From Treponema sp. (GTDB taxonomy: Bacteria; Spirochaetota; Spirochaetia; Treponematales; Treponemataceae): DNA of 64,000 bases. The notes under the pieces were generated by a model. The model worked only from the letters and a program-made list of their open reading frames with translations, had not been told where the DNA came from and made no database searches. This document shows positions 25,843 to 34,328 of this stretch, piece after piece. How positions within the stretch are numbered: the stretch's first letter is position 1; each line of letters begins with the position of its first letter. The stretch spans positions 3,387 to 67,386 of the forward strand of contig JAGCTZ010000141.1 in the NCBI GenBank assembly GCA_017963165.1. The letters run 5' to 3'. The position numbers were made by a program, and so were the translations under genes.

Positions 25843-25965
25843 AAAATACTCCCATAAAATAAATTTGGTAATGTAAATAATACTATAACAAGTTGGATTT
25901 CGCAAGTGTATAAAGCATGAAGGGCAAATCTTACACATTTTTTTAATTATACCTATTATACCTAT

Positions 25966-25994
25966 TTGATTTTTCCATCAGCATATAGTATTAT
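25966..25994 (+). promoter_or_regulatory. deoC promoter, leaderless arrangement
   Basis: TTGATT (25966-25971), 17-bp spacer, TATTAT (25989-25994), then 7 nt to the ATG at 26002. No Shine-Dalgarno sequence. Confidence 0.55.
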
Positions 25995-26001
25995 TTTATG
26001 T

Positions 26002-26754
26002 ATGACCAAGGAAGAAATTGCATCTTATATCGATCACACAATCTTATCTCCTGAAATTGGTGTAAAACAGATTTCAAAGCTTTGTAACGAAGCAATTAAA
26101 TACAAGTTTGCTTCTGTTTGTATAAATCCATGTTATGTTGGTTATGCAGCCTCTGCATTAGAAGGTACTGGCGTTAAAGTTTGTACTGTAGTCGGATTTC
26201 CTTTTGGTACTTCAACCTCAAAAATAAAGGCTATGGAAGCCAGAGATGCAATTAAAAATGGTGCAGATGAAGTTGATATGGTAATCAATTTTGGTGCTGC
26301 ACGTGACGGCTGTTTTTCTTTAATCGGAAGCGATATTGCAATGGTTGTAAAGGCTTCGCGTAGAGAGGCAGAACGTCTTGGTAAAAAAGTTGTAGTCAAA
26401 GTTATAATGGAAACCTGCTATCTTGATAACGAAACACTCAAATTATGCTGTCTTTGTGCAAAAAAAGCAGGTGCCGATTTTGTAAAAACTTCAACAGGCT
26501 TTGCTTCTCCTAAAGGACTCGAAGGCCAGCAGCTTCCAAATGGTGCAAGCGAATATCATGTACGGCTTATGCGTCAGACCGTAGGCTGGGATATGGGCGT
26601 AAAAGCCAGCGGTGGAATCAGAAATGCAAAAACTGCAATTGCTATGATAGAAGCTGGTGCTAACAGGATCGGAACTTCAAGCGGTGTACGCATCATAGAA
26701 GGCTGGGACGAAAACGAGCCTATACGGATTCCCACAGAATCTGATTTTCAATAA
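26002..26754 (+). CDS. deoC: Deoxyribose-phosphate aldolase
   Basis: 250 aa from ATG 26002 (MTKEEIASYIDHTIL...), where DeoC proteins start; the upstream in-frame codons overlap the promoter. Conserved blocks: YIDHTILSP, VGFPFG, ADEVDMVINFGA, KVIMETCYL and the Schiff-base segment DFVKTSTGF, with the catalytic Lys. It cleaves deoxyribose-5-phosphate to glyceraldehyde-3-phosphate and acetaldehyde. The 3' end overlaps the convergent MBL gene by 35 bp. Confidence 0.94.
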   Translation: MTKEEIASYIDHTILSPEIGVKQISKLCNEAIKYKFASVCINPCYVGYAASALEGTGVKVCTVVGFPFGTSTSKIKAMEARDAIKNGADEVDMVINFGAARDGCFSLIGSDIAMVVKASRREAERLGKKVVVKVIMETCYLDNETLKLCCLCAKKAGADFVKTSTGFASPKGLEGQQLPNGASEYHVRLMRQTVGWDMGVKASGGIRNAKTAIAMIEAGANRIGTSSGVRIIEGWDENEPIRIPTESDFQ

Positions 26755-27718
26755 CACGAACCTTAACCTGTTTTTTTTCTCTTAATGCCGAAAGGTGTGA
26801 GCGTATTGTTGCGCTTACAAGGCAATACTGTCCAAGCCCCATATCAATATTATTCTGACGGGCAACTTCTTTTATAAGCTGTTCTGTAGAAAGCGGCTGC
26901 TTTTTAAGAGCATTAAGAATTGCCTGCCGTGCAGAATAAATTGCAATTGTGCAAAGCTCTGCTGTCTCTGCAAGGTCGTGTTTTATCAGTTTACCATGCG
27001 AAGGAACGCAGCATTTAAGGTCTTTGATGTTGCAGATTTTTACAAGAGTTTCTGCGCATTTGTCGGGCTGAACCATAAACTGTATCCAGTATTTACCAAG
27101 CTCGGCACGGTTAGAAATTGCGTCTCCTGCAAAAAGAATTTTTTCTGTATTATTTCCAGATTTCTTTGTAATAAGAATTCCTGTATCGCCAAAATAATGA
27201 CCAGGCAGTTCCAGAAAACTCATTTTATATTTACTGCCGTCCGGGTCATTCAGAGTTACAGTTCTGTTAAAATTAATAAGTCTTGTGGTTTTTACAGCGG
27301 CAGGCATATAAAGGCTGTTGTGCAGTTCCTTTGGTGAAAAGCCGCCCCAAAGCACAGAGCCCTGAAGATATGGATTTTCAAGAATTCCGCGTTCATAAGC
27401 CGAAAGATAAATCTTGCAGCCTGTCTGTTTCTGGACAAACGCATCTGCGCCTGTGTGGTCTGCATGTGCGTGAGTATTAATTATTGCCTTGATTTTATAT
27501 GATTTTTTCTGTGCTTCAAAAAAGCGTTCAACTGCGGCTAAAACAGAAGCACCCTGTTCTTCTGTCCTACCTGTATCTACAAGGTAAACATCTGTTTCAG
27601 GGTGCTGCTTTTGTGCGTTGCTTTTTGTATCTGTAATAACACCGACATTTGTTACTCCGGGAACAACATATATTCCCGGAATAAGTTCTGTCAGCTCAGC
27701 AATATTTTTTGTTGACAA
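26720..27718 (-). CDS. MBL-fold metallo-hydrolase with winged-helix tail
   Basis: 332 aa. Metal motifs: THAHADHTGAD (HxHxDH), PGHYFGDTG (distal His), GDAI (bridging Asp) and PSHG. The last ~70 residues look like a winged helix (LSTEQLIKEVARQ..., ATIRSHLSALREKK). The start is a TTG immediately after the greA stop (TAA-TTG), with AGAAGG inside the greA end, so it is translated from the greA mRNA. The hydrolysed substrate cannot be told. Confidence 0.85.
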   Translation of the reverse strand: MSTKNIAELTELIPGIYVVPGVTNVGVITDTKSNAQKQHPETDVYLVDTGRTEEQGASVLAAVERFFEAQKKSYKIKAIINTHAHADHTGADAFVQKQTGCKIYLSAYERGILENPYLQGSVLWGGFSPKELHNSLYMPAAVKTTRLINFNRTVTLNDPDGSKYKMSFLELPGHYFGDTGILITKKSGNNTEKILFAGDAISNRAELGKYWIQFMVQPDKCAETLVKICNIKDLKCCVPSHGKLIKHDLAETAELCTIAIYSARQAILNALKKQPLSTEQLIKEVARQNNIDMGLGQYCLVSATIRSHLSALREKKQVKVRVIENQILWESV

Positions 27719-30484
27719 TTAAATCTTTGCCTTCTGAATATCTTTTACGATATAGCTGTATTCGTGTTCATTAACAACAAAGTTAATCTGTTCACCAGCT
27801 TTCTTTTCCATGATTGCGTTTCCGAATGGAGACATGTAAGAAATGATGTTGTTGTCTGGATCAGATTCCCAAGGTCCAAGAATTGTGTACTGCTCGTCCT
27901 TGTCTGTTTCGTTGTTGTGAAGTGTAACAACAGTTGCAAAAGAAACAACTGCAGTTGTACTTGTTGTTGGGTCGAATACAGTTGCTCTGTTGAGTTCTTC
28001 CTGAAGCTTTGAAAGTGTAAGGTTGAGCATGTGCTGCTTTTCCTTTGCAGATTTGTATTCTGCGTTTTCCTTCAAGTCTCCCTTTTCGCGGGCTTCTGCA
28101 ATATCCTTTGCATTCTGTGGAATTTCTATAGACTGGATTCGTTCTGCTTCTGCTTTCTTTTCTTCGAGCATCTTTGCAGTTACGAGCATTCCCTTTGGCT
28201 GTGCAGCCTTTTCTTCAGATACACGGAACTTAAAGTCAGGGTATTTTTCAAGAATCTTACTTCTTGTCTTTGCCTTATAAGTTGGATCAATGTCTGCAAT
28301 ATCATCAATAAGTGTGTAGATTTTCTTAACAGTATCTTCATCATTATCAAGGATATATTTGAACAGAGCACCGTCATCAAACAGAAGGGTAGAAGCGTTC
28401 TTGTTGATTTTCTTGTTGTCTGTTGTATTTACGTGGTTATTGATTTCGCGGAATGTAAGTTCAATGATGTTGATAAGTGTAATGAGCTGCTTTTCGTAAG
28501 AAACGCCTGCTTCCTTGAACCAATCTTTTTCCTGGCAATTCTTGAAGAAGAAGAGTACAGTTTCGCGATAATCCTTGGACTGTTCAAAAGCTGTGCGCAC
28601 AAGCTTCTGTACATCATTTGTAAATCCTTTAGAAACAAGCTTGTTCAAAAGTTTTTCGTCAAGAACTGTTGGGAAAATCTTTATGTACTGTGTGTTCCAG
28701 TCTGGGAGCATTTCGATGCATTCAAGGAATTCATCCTTGAGGTTTGCATATTTTGAATCTTTGAGCAGCTCGTAAGTTTTTCGTGGATCTTCGAGCTTAG
28801 CATAGATTTCGGCAAATGTTTCTTTTACAGGGAAAAGGAACTGTTTATCAATTCCGCTGATTTTTCTTACGATGAGGTAAGAAGCAAGAACCTGTTCATT
28901 AACTCTTGAAATGTTCTTGAGGTAACCTGTGAAGTAAGAATACATTTCTGTGAAAAGGTCGCTTGAATTATCTGTAAAGTCGCTGTAGAAGAACTTCATA
29001 AGAATATCAATACGGGCAAAGAATAGCTTCTGAGCTTTAAATTCGTTAGAAAGCTTTTCTTCTGCACTGATTTCGTGATCGCGTACTGTGTAAAGGTTGA
29101 TATCGTTAGGATTTACGCCAAATTCAGCATCAGATTCAAGGATTTTCTTTGCAGCTGTATTCCATGCGGTCCATTCGCTTGAAGTAAGAATACCAACTTC
29201 CTTCTTTTTGTTGGTGTCTTTGTCAAGAACAGTCTTAACGAGTTCTGCCTTGATTGTTTTAAGGTCGCAGTTATTATCAAAGCTCTTGATGATTGTTTTA
29301 AGAGCCCATTTTTTATCCTGTTTGATTTTCTGTGCAAGAGGGATTTTTTCATCGCCTTCTTTTACATAATTAAGAGCCTTAAGAACCCAGATGTGATCTT
29401 TTGCAAGAGGTTTAAGTGCAGAAACAGCCATTTTAAGTGACATTTCGTGAATACCGGCTGTTTTTCCAAAGTTGATTGTAAGGATATCTTTGTCCAGCTT
29501 GCGGATAACACCTACGCCCCAGTTTCTGTGGAATACAAAGCTTCCTTTGTCAAAAGCAATGTGTTTTTCAAAGTCGTTGATAGCTTCGAAAACGTTGCGG
29601 TAGCTCTGTGTAAGGTTTGAAGATTTAATATAGTCTTCGAGGTGGCTGTGAGCAGCGTATTTGCCTCTGTAACAGTCTGTAATTTCTTTTCTGGCCCATG
29701 TATCTTTTGGTTCAATTTCAAGATTCTGTTTAAGAATAAGGATTGCAGTATCCCAGTAAGAAGGATTTGACGGTGCATTATCCTTATACCAGTTGTAAAG
29801 CTCCTGCATAAGAGTTGTAGTTTTAAGATCACCAAAGATTTTAGAAATCTTTCTGCGCAGAAGCTGGAAGAATTCAATTTCCTGTGGAATTTCCTGAGCG
29901 AGTATAGCCCAGACTTCCTTACAGGCATTGTAGTTTCCAATGTTTATATAACGAAGGATTGCTTTTTTGTAATATTCAATGGCAAGATCCTTGTCTGTAT
30001 CAAAGTAGTGTTCTGCAAGAGCCTTTGCAATGTCGGCTTCCTGGAAGTCGATTTTTACAATTTGAGTGTAAAGATCCCAGGCTTTGTCGTCGCCTTCTGC
30101 CATATAGTTTTCGGCAAGGGTGCGCAATGCAAACTTATTGTTAGGAGCATCTTCGAGAATGCTTTCGCAAAGAGAAGTTACGATTGCTTCCTTGTGGTTT
30201 TTCTGGAAAATATCAACAAGAGTTTCAAGAGAGTTATTGTCAAGAATACCTTTCTGAAGAGAGAAAATACCTGACAGATAAAGGGCAATGATACTGTCCT
30301 TTGTATGTGAAAGGTGTTCTTCACACAGATTAAGGATTTCATTAACACTGTCTTCATTTCGTGCTTTTTCAACAATGTCTGCAAGCTCTTTAAGATTGCT
30401 CTGTGTGTAATTACTGATAGTTGCTCTTGTCCAGGTTTCTTCCTTGAGCATGTCCTGTACGCTCTGAACCAAATTTTCTGCCAT
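27719..30484 (-). CDS. greA: Transcription elongation factor GreA with large N-terminal helical domain
   Basis: 921 aa against about 158 aa for ordinary GreA. The GreA part is C-terminal: a coiled coil with the acidic tip GDLKENAEY (D803, E806) that stimulates RNA polymerase transcript cleavage, then the FKBP-like domain from about 850. Residues 1-780 are helical, TPR-like in the first third (LAENYMAEGDDKAWDLYTQI, LAEHYFDTDKDLAIEYYKKAI). Long GreA proteins of this type are known in spirochaetes. The role of the extension is unknown. AAGGAG precedes the ATG. Follows a TPR gene from the same promoter. Confidence 0.9.
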   Translation of the reverse strand: MAENLVQSVQDMLKEETWTRATISNYTQSNLKELADIVEKARNEDSVNEILNLCEEHLSHTKDSIIALYLSGIFSLQKGILDNNSLETLVDIFQKNHKEAIVTSLCESILEDAPNNKFALRTLAENYMAEGDDKAWDLYTQIVKIDFQEADIAKALAEHYFDTDKDLAIEYYKKAILRYINIGNYNACKEVWAILAQEIPQEIEFFQLLRRKISKIFGDLKTTTLMQELYNWYKDNAPSNPSYWDTAILILKQNLEIEPKDTWARKEITDCYRGKYAAHSHLEDYIKSSNLTQSYRNVFEAINDFEKHIAFDKGSFVFHRNWGVGVIRKLDKDILTINFGKTAGIHEMSLKMAVSALKPLAKDHIWVLKALNYVKEGDEKIPLAQKIKQDKKWALKTIIKSFDNNCDLKTIKAELVKTVLDKDTNKKKEVGILTSSEWTAWNTAAKKILESDAEFGVNPNDINLYTVRDHEISAEEKLSNEFKAQKLFFARIDILMKFFYSDFTDNSSDLFTEMYSYFTGYLKNISRVNEQVLASYLIVRKISGIDKQFLFPVKETFAEIYAKLEDPRKTYELLKDSKYANLKDEFLECIEMLPDWNTQYIKIFPTVLDEKLLNKLVSKGFTNDVQKLVRTAFEQSKDYRETVLFFFKNCQEKDWFKEAGVSYEKQLITLINIIELTFREINNHVNTTDNKKINKNASTLLFDDGALFKYILDNDEDTVKKIYTLIDDIADIDPTYKAKTRSKILEKYPDFKFRVSEEKAAQPKGMLVTAKMLEEKKAEAERIQSIEIPQNAKDIAEAREKGDLKENAEYKSAKEKQHMLNLTLSKLQEELNRATVFDPTTSTTAVVSFATVVTLHNNETDKDEQYTILGPWESDPDNNIISYMSPFGNAIMEKKAGEQINFVVNEHEYSYIVKDIQKAKI

Positions 30485-30524
30485 AAAAAAAACTCCTTAT
30501 GAAAGACCGATGGCGGCCGGTGAT

Positions 30525-31457
30525 CTACTTGTTATAGGCCTCGTATACCGACGGATCCAAAATCTTTATTTTAAGCAATACTTCATTGACCTTTGGTGTT
30601 CCTTCATGTGTAAGGATATAATGGTCAATAAGCCAAAAATAATTATTAAGCAGGCTTGGTACAAGAATTTCCATGTTACAGGAAGGATCCTTGTATTCAT
30701 TTTCCATGGCATATATATCCTGCTTAAGTCTGCCAACTTCCTGTGAAGTAAGCTCTCTCTTTATATTAAAAATGCCGCACAGTACGCCGTAAACAGGAAT
30801 CCATCTGTTGAAAGCCTTGCCGGTGTGGCCTTTTTCTCTAGTTTTTTTTATAAGACATTTAATAAGCTCAGAATCAAGAAAATCAATGTCTATGCTCTCC
30901 GGATCCAGAAAAAATGCTTCTCTGAACAATACCTTGCCGTATCTGTCTTCGCCGCAAAGTGAAAAACAGTCTGCAAGCTCTGCAAGAACAGATGGTATAT
31001 TCGGATAGATATTGTTTGCTTCCGTAAGACATGTTCTTGCATTTTCAAAATCACCAAGCTTTTTGTAGCAGATTCCCGCATTTCTGTAGATTTCTGCACG
31101 ATGGAAAGGATCTTTTTCATCCATTTGCTTGATGTAATAGTCAAGTGCCGCAGAAAAATATCCTTTTTTTGCAGCATACAGTGCAGGGCGATAGACGAAT
31201 TTGTCTCTTTTAAGAAAATCCTTAAAAGTTTTCCAGTCTAAAAGCAGCTGTTGTCCCTTTTCGTAAGAATTGGAAATAGTGCTTAGCCTGCGTGAATTTT
31301 CAATCCAGAAGGTACAACAGCGGTTAGTGTAGCTCAATTCTTCGCAGCCAAGTTCATGTTCAAACAACTTACCTACGATAAGCTGGGCTTGAGCAGGATC
31401 TGCAATTTCAAGAAAGTGAAGAGCTTCTTGTAACCCCTTTTCCGTCTGAATATCCAT
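30525..31457 (-). CDS. TPR-repeat protein upstream of greA
   Basis: 310 aa from ATG 31457 (MDIQTEKGLQ...), preferred because AGGTG precedes it and the upstream in-frame sequence is the promoter region. TPR-like helices are seen at about 105-190 (FHRAEIYRNAGICYKKLGDF, VLAELADCFSLCGEDRYGKV). No signal peptide. The gap to greA is 40 bp and no terminator is seen, so the two are likely co-transcribed, perhaps acting with the helical GreA extension. Confidence 0.7.
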   Translation of the reverse strand: MDIQTEKGLQEALHFLEIADPAQAQLIVGKLFEHELGCEELSYTNRCCTFWIENSRRLSTISNSYEKGQQLLLDWKTFKDFLKRDKFVYRPALYAAKKGYFSAALDYYIKQMDEKDPFHRAEIYRNAGICYKKLGDFENARTCLTEANNIYPNIPSVLAELADCFSLCGEDRYGKVLFREAFFLDPESIDIDFLDSELIKCLIKKTREKGHTGKAFNRWIPVYGVLCGIFNIKRELTSQEVGRLKQDIYAMENEYKDPSCNMEILVPSLLNNYFWLIDHYILTHEGTPKVNEVLLKIKILDPSVYEAYNK

Positions 31458-31535
31458 AGCACCTGATTTTAATATATAGTAGATTGTATTTTTAATCAAT
31501 AAAGATGATGAGAATTTGCAAAAATTGGAATAACA

Positions 31536-31564
31536 CTTATACACCCATTATGACAATATGTCAA
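31536..31564 (-). promoter_or_regulatory. Promoter of the TPR-greA-MBL operon
   Basis: TTGACA (31559-31564), 17-bp spacer, TATAAG (31536-31541). Near-consensus; predicted start near 31529, giving a leader of about 70 nt. Confidence 0.75.
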
Positions 31565-31606
31565 GCATTATTTTTTAAATAATTGAAAATACGAGCCTTT
31601 GCAGCA

Positions 31607-31647
31607 TGTGGCTGTTGAGATTATCAACAGACCACACACTTTTTTTT
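31607..31647 (+). terminator. Hairpin with plus-side T-run
   Basis: TGTGGCTGTTGA / TCAACAG-A-CCACA (31607-31618 with 31624-31636) then TTTTTTTT (31640-31647). It would terminate plus-strand transcription, yet no plus-strand gene ends here. It may block antisense reading into the lipoprotein gene. Confidence 0.5.
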
Positions 31648-31653
31648 GTTTTG

Positions 31654-32739
31654 CTATTTAACAGAACGAACTATGCGGAAGCCCTTTGAGTCGTTGCTCT
31701 TGCTAACGGTTTCGCTGTCTTTGGGCAGGTTAGGAGTGCTTGAGTATCGTTCGTATAATGGATCAGGACCGTGGCGCCAGCTGGCGCCACGGATTATGCG
31801 TTTGGTACCAGACTCGGCTCCTGTAGGATTTTTCACACCTTTTTCTTCTACCGTTATCGCCCCTTCCCAGTCATAGCACCATTCTAATACATTACCACTC
31901 ATGTCATAAATTCCAAGGGTGTTGGGAGCTTTTTTTCCTGTTTCATGAGTTCCATAGCCAGGTTCTCCAGCTAAAGGATATGTTCCATCTGTAATACCAG
32001 TTGCTTTGTTACCCCAATGCCAGAACACAGAATCTGCGTCCTCTTTTGTAGCTGCACCACTGAGAAAATAATCCCATGCAGCAGCCGTAGGATCTCCACC
32101 TCTGGCTGCACATTCCCATTCTGCCTCGGTTGGCAGGCGGTAGCCGTTAGCATTTTGAACAAGAGAAACAGTTGCATTTACAATATGATTATCTTCTACA
32201 GTTATTTCTGTAATGTTGTAAGCTTTTGTCAGGTTTTGTTTTTCACTCAATGCATTGCAGAACCATACTGCATCATACCAGTTAATATTTTCTGCGGGAC
32301 GATACTTCTGTGTTTCACCGGTAACAATCGGATAATCGCCTGTTCCTTTACACCTGAAAGGTTCTGCTTCAAGAGTGTATTCTGTTCCGTCTACAGTTAC
32401 TTTCTGGCCAGTCATAACTGCTGTATAAAGCTCCTGTGTAACCTCATACTTTCCCATAATATATGGACTTAGAGTTACGGTACGACCTTCAGGAAAAGCT
32501 CCGTAAGAATTATTAGTCTTACCAACAATCTTGACACCTTGGTTACCAGTAACATAAACCTCTTCAGTTTTGCCGTACTCAACACCATTAATTTTGATTT
32601 TGGTTAGAGCCACATCACCGGCTTTGTAATCTTTTGAAGGTGGTGTTTCTGGTTCTTTACTATTTAGTAGATCACAAGATACAAGCGAGAGCGCAAGTAC
32701 TCCCGCTGCCAAAACAGACATAAATTTGATTTTTTTCAT
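31654..32739 (-). CDS. SUMF1/FGE-sulfatase-domain lipoprotein
   Basis: 361 aa from ATG 32739 (MKKIKF...), supported by AGGAGA upstream. Lipoprotein signal with lipobox LSLVSC (about residue 22). The formylglycine-generating-enzyme-like fold follows: MGKYEVTQELY, NINWYDAVWFCNALSE, RLPTEAEWECAARGG, DMSGNVLEWCYDW, RGASW and the end GFRIVRS. Most members of this family in treponemes are not real sulfatase activators but surface or ligand-binding C-lectin-type proteins. Divergent from another small lipoprotein gene. Confidence 0.88.
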   Translation of the reverse strand: MKKIKFMSVLAAGVLALSLVSCDLLNSKEPETPPSKDYKAGDVALTKIKINGVEYGKTEEVYVTGNQGVKIVGKTNNSYGAFPEGRTVTLSPYIMGKYEVTQELYTAVMTGQKVTVDGTEYTLEAEPFRCKGTGDYPIVTGETQKYRPAENINWYDAVWFCNALSEKQNLTKAYNITEITVEDNHIVNATVSLVQNANGYRLPTEAEWECAARGGDPTAAAWDYFLSGAATKEDADSVFWHWGNKATGITDGTYPLAGEPGYGTHETGKKAPNTLGIYDMSGNVLEWCYDWEGAITVEEKGVKNPTGAESGTKRIIRGASWRHGPDPLYERYSSTPNLPKDSETVSKSNDSKGFRIVRSVK

Positions 32740-32773
32740 AAAAGAAACTCTCCTATATTGAATTGTTGCTTCT

Positions 32774-32803
32774 ATGATAGTCCTCACTTTATTGTTCTGT
32801 CAA
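32774..32803 (-). promoter_or_regulatory. Promoter of the SUMF1-type lipoprotein gene
   Basis: TTGACA (32798-32803), 18-bp spacer, TATCAT (32774-32779). Confidence 0.6.
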
Positions 32804-32859
32804 ATAAAAATTGGCAATAAACAGACAGCTTTTTTGTCAGCGCTATGCAATGTTTTTTC

Positions 32860-32887
32860 TTGAAAATCAATTATTCTGTGCTACAAT
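32860..32887 (+). promoter_or_regulatory. Promoter of the DUF1566-like lipoprotein gene
   Basis: TTGAAA (32860-32865), 16-bp spacer, TACAAT (32882-32887). It is followed by GGAGG before the ATG at 32932. Confidence 0.55.
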
Positions 32888-32931
32888 TTTTATAAATTGA
32901 CTTTTTTAGAATTAAGTCGGAGGTAAAGAGA

Positions 32932-33738
32932 ATGAAAAAGCTTGCTGGAATTGTCGCAGTTTTTGCGGCATTTACAATGATGTTTGGAATTGCTTCGTGC
33001 AATACGAATGCGGATGAGCCTAAAGATCAAAAGAAGAGCTATGTCGGAACAAAAACACCGAAGGAGGCAAAAGCTGTTGGTGATATTGTTTTTAATGATG
33101 GTTCTGCTACTCCTTATACAGAGGATATGATATTGACTGATGATCAGAAGGCTGCTGCAATTGCTATAATTTTTTATGCAGGAACCGATACCGACCCGCT
33201 TGGTGCAAAAACTTTGGGTGTTGGTCTTCATAATTCTCAAGGCGATAGTACGAAAAATATGATGTGGGCTATCGAAAGTGCGGAAGGCTATAACATAGAG
33301 ATTGAAAACATAATCTCTCATTCAAGCAAAAATGGGATTAATGCTACTCTTGATTCAACATTTACAGGTGACACGGACGGAAGCGATAACTGGTCTGAAC
33401 TCTGCAAGGTAGTTAGCGACGAAACTACCAGCGGAAACTACCCTGCATGGGAATGGATAAATGCCTATCCGAAGACAGACAGTCTTAGTGGTGACTGGTA
33501 TATGCCTACTGTTGCAGAATTTTCCATGATGTGTCGTGTAAAAGAAACTATAAATTTGGCTTTGGAAAAAGCTGGCGGAACGATAATCGCAGAAACAAGT
33601 TATTGGACGTCCAGTCAGTTTTATTACAATGATCATATACCTTCTTATGTTTGGTATGTGGGAATTGACAATCTCAGTTCTGCTTATTGGATCAAGAATT
33701 CAAACTTCTCTGTTTGCTGTATCCGTGCTTTCAACTAG
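32932..33738 (+). CDS. DUF1566-like treponemal lipoprotein
   Basis: 268 aa. Signal peptide with lipobox GIASC (Cys about 23). After a linker, the C-terminal half has the DUF1566/FISUMP-type pattern: WEWINAYP, GDWYMPTVAEF, SYWTSSQ, and the closing CCIRAFN. It is an extracytoplasmic lipoprotein with a C-type-lectin-like fold, of unknown ligand. GGAGG precedes the ATG. Divergent from the SUMF1-type lipoprotein, which has a related fold. Confidence 0.72.
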   Translation: MKKLAGIVAVFAAFTMMFGIASCNTNADEPKDQKKSYVGTKTPKEAKAVGDIVFNDGSATPYTEDMILTDDQKAAAIAIIFYAGTDTDPLGAKTLGVGLHNSQGDSTKNMMWAIESAEGYNIEIENIISHSSKNGINATLDSTFTGDTDGSDNWSELCKVVSDETTSGNYPAWEWINAYPKTDSLSGDWYMPTVAEFSMMCRVKETINLALEKAGGTIIAETSYWTSSQFYYNDHIPSYVWYVGIDNLSSAYWIKNSNFSVCCIRAFN

Positions 33739-33785
33739 CGCATAGGCTGGTTGATCAATCCTGCCAGTGACAGAGCAGCAGAATG

Positions 33786-33838
33786 TGCCCGAACTATTAA
33801 AAGCTTTCGCCTTTTTCCATTAGTTCGGGCATATTTTT
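33786..33838 (+). terminator. Terminator after the DUF1566-like gene
   Basis: 11-bp perfect stem TGCCCGAACTA/TAGTTCGGGCA (33786-33796 with 33821-33831), inner AAAG/CTTT pairing, then TATTTTT. The hairpin overlaps the tail of the ATPase remnant on the other strand. Confidence 0.75.
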
Positions 33839-33952
33839 ATGAATAATTCCATTACGGTGCTGAATTATGTCACTTCGAGTCAGAACGTATTTTGGATAGT
33901 TATCTTTAATTGCTTCTAAAGGACGATACTCTTTGTCTTCTGTTTCTTTAAT
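33797..33952 (-). pseudogene. C-terminal remnant of an AAA-type (DUF4143) ATPase
   Basis: On the minus strand 51 codons read IKETEDKEYRPLEAIKDNYP, then KYVLTRSDIIQHRNGIIHKN and end MPELMEKGESF-stop. The pattern KDNYPKYVLT...GIxHxN is the conserved C-terminus of the bacterial AAA ATPases with a DUF4143 domain. An in-frame TAG stands just upstream and the rest of the gene is missing, so this is a decayed fragment. The junction with the BspA remnant is near 33951. Confidence 0.65.
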
Positions 33953-34133
33953 CTATGTAGCAGAAAACACAGATTTGAATAAAGACACTGTTACATCTTC
34001 TACCGAAATGTTCGCTAGTTGCCCTAAACTTGTCGGTGGCAATGGCACTGTATTTGACAGTACAAAACTCGACAAAACTTATGCCCGCATAGATAGTGCA
34101 GATGCTCCAGGCTACTTTACTGTAAAGAAGTAA
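33946..34133 (+). pseudogene. C-terminal remnant of a BspA-type leucine-rich surface protein
   Basis: About 60 codons: SSTEMFASCPKLVGGNGTVF, DSTKLDKTYARIDSADAPGY and FTVKK-stop. The MFxxCxKLVGGNGTxxD...DxTYARID...PGYFT pattern is the standard end of BspA/DUF285 repeat proteins. No signal peptide, start or repeats precede it, so it is a truncated leftover abutting the ATPase remnant. Confidence 0.7.
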
Positions 34134-34145
34134 GCGTATGTCTGA

Positions 34146-34265
34146 ATGCGCAATGGGATTGTAGGGGTGAGCGGCAGCGAAAACACGCGTGAGCGTGGTC
34201 GGAGGCGAAAGCCGTAGCCCCGAAAAGCCCGGTTTTGACCGCCGCAAGGCGGGCAAAATGCGCCC
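34146..34265. other. GC-rich structured non-coding island
   Basis: In a low-GC region this 120-bp stretch is strongly GC-rich and full of small hairpins: CACGC-GTGA-GCGTG, GGC-GAAA-GCC, CCGCC-GCAA-GGCGG. No ORF is convincing. It shares the style (AGGGGT..., GCGGCCGAGG/GTGGTCGGAGGC, CCCC) of the inner part of the element at 58063-58140. Possibly a degenerate repeat. Nothing else is seen between 34134 and 34290. Confidence 0.45.
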
Positions 34266-34290
34266 AGAAATCTGGAAACTTATTTAAACA

Positions 34291-34319
34291 TTGTAAAATT
34301 CGTAAAATTCCACTATAAT
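34291..34319 (+). promoter_or_regulatory. rpe promoter, near-leaderless
   Basis: TTGTAA (34291-34296), 17-bp spacer, TATAAT (34314-34319), 9 nt to the ATG at 34329, no Shine-Dalgarno sequence. The expected leader is 0-3 nt. Confidence 0.6.
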
Positions 34320-34328
34320 ATACTCCAA

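Noticed and set aside
25931..25959. Second possible deoC promoter TTACAC-17-TATTAT
   Set aside because: Weaker -35 match than TTGATT at 25966. It may add a short leader but is not needed.
28031..28756. A 241-codon plus-strand frame opposite greA
   Set aside because: Cys/Phe-rich, no motif, fully inside greA on the other strand. Shadow.
31621..31629. TTATCAACA resembling a DnaA box
   Set aside because: Single site with a mismatch, explained by the hairpin arm. No cluster, no dnaA or origin features.
33933..34133. An intact 66-aa protein
   Set aside because: Only the C-terminal BspA motif is present, with no signal peptide or ribosome binding site and the first codons come from the adjoining ATPase debris.
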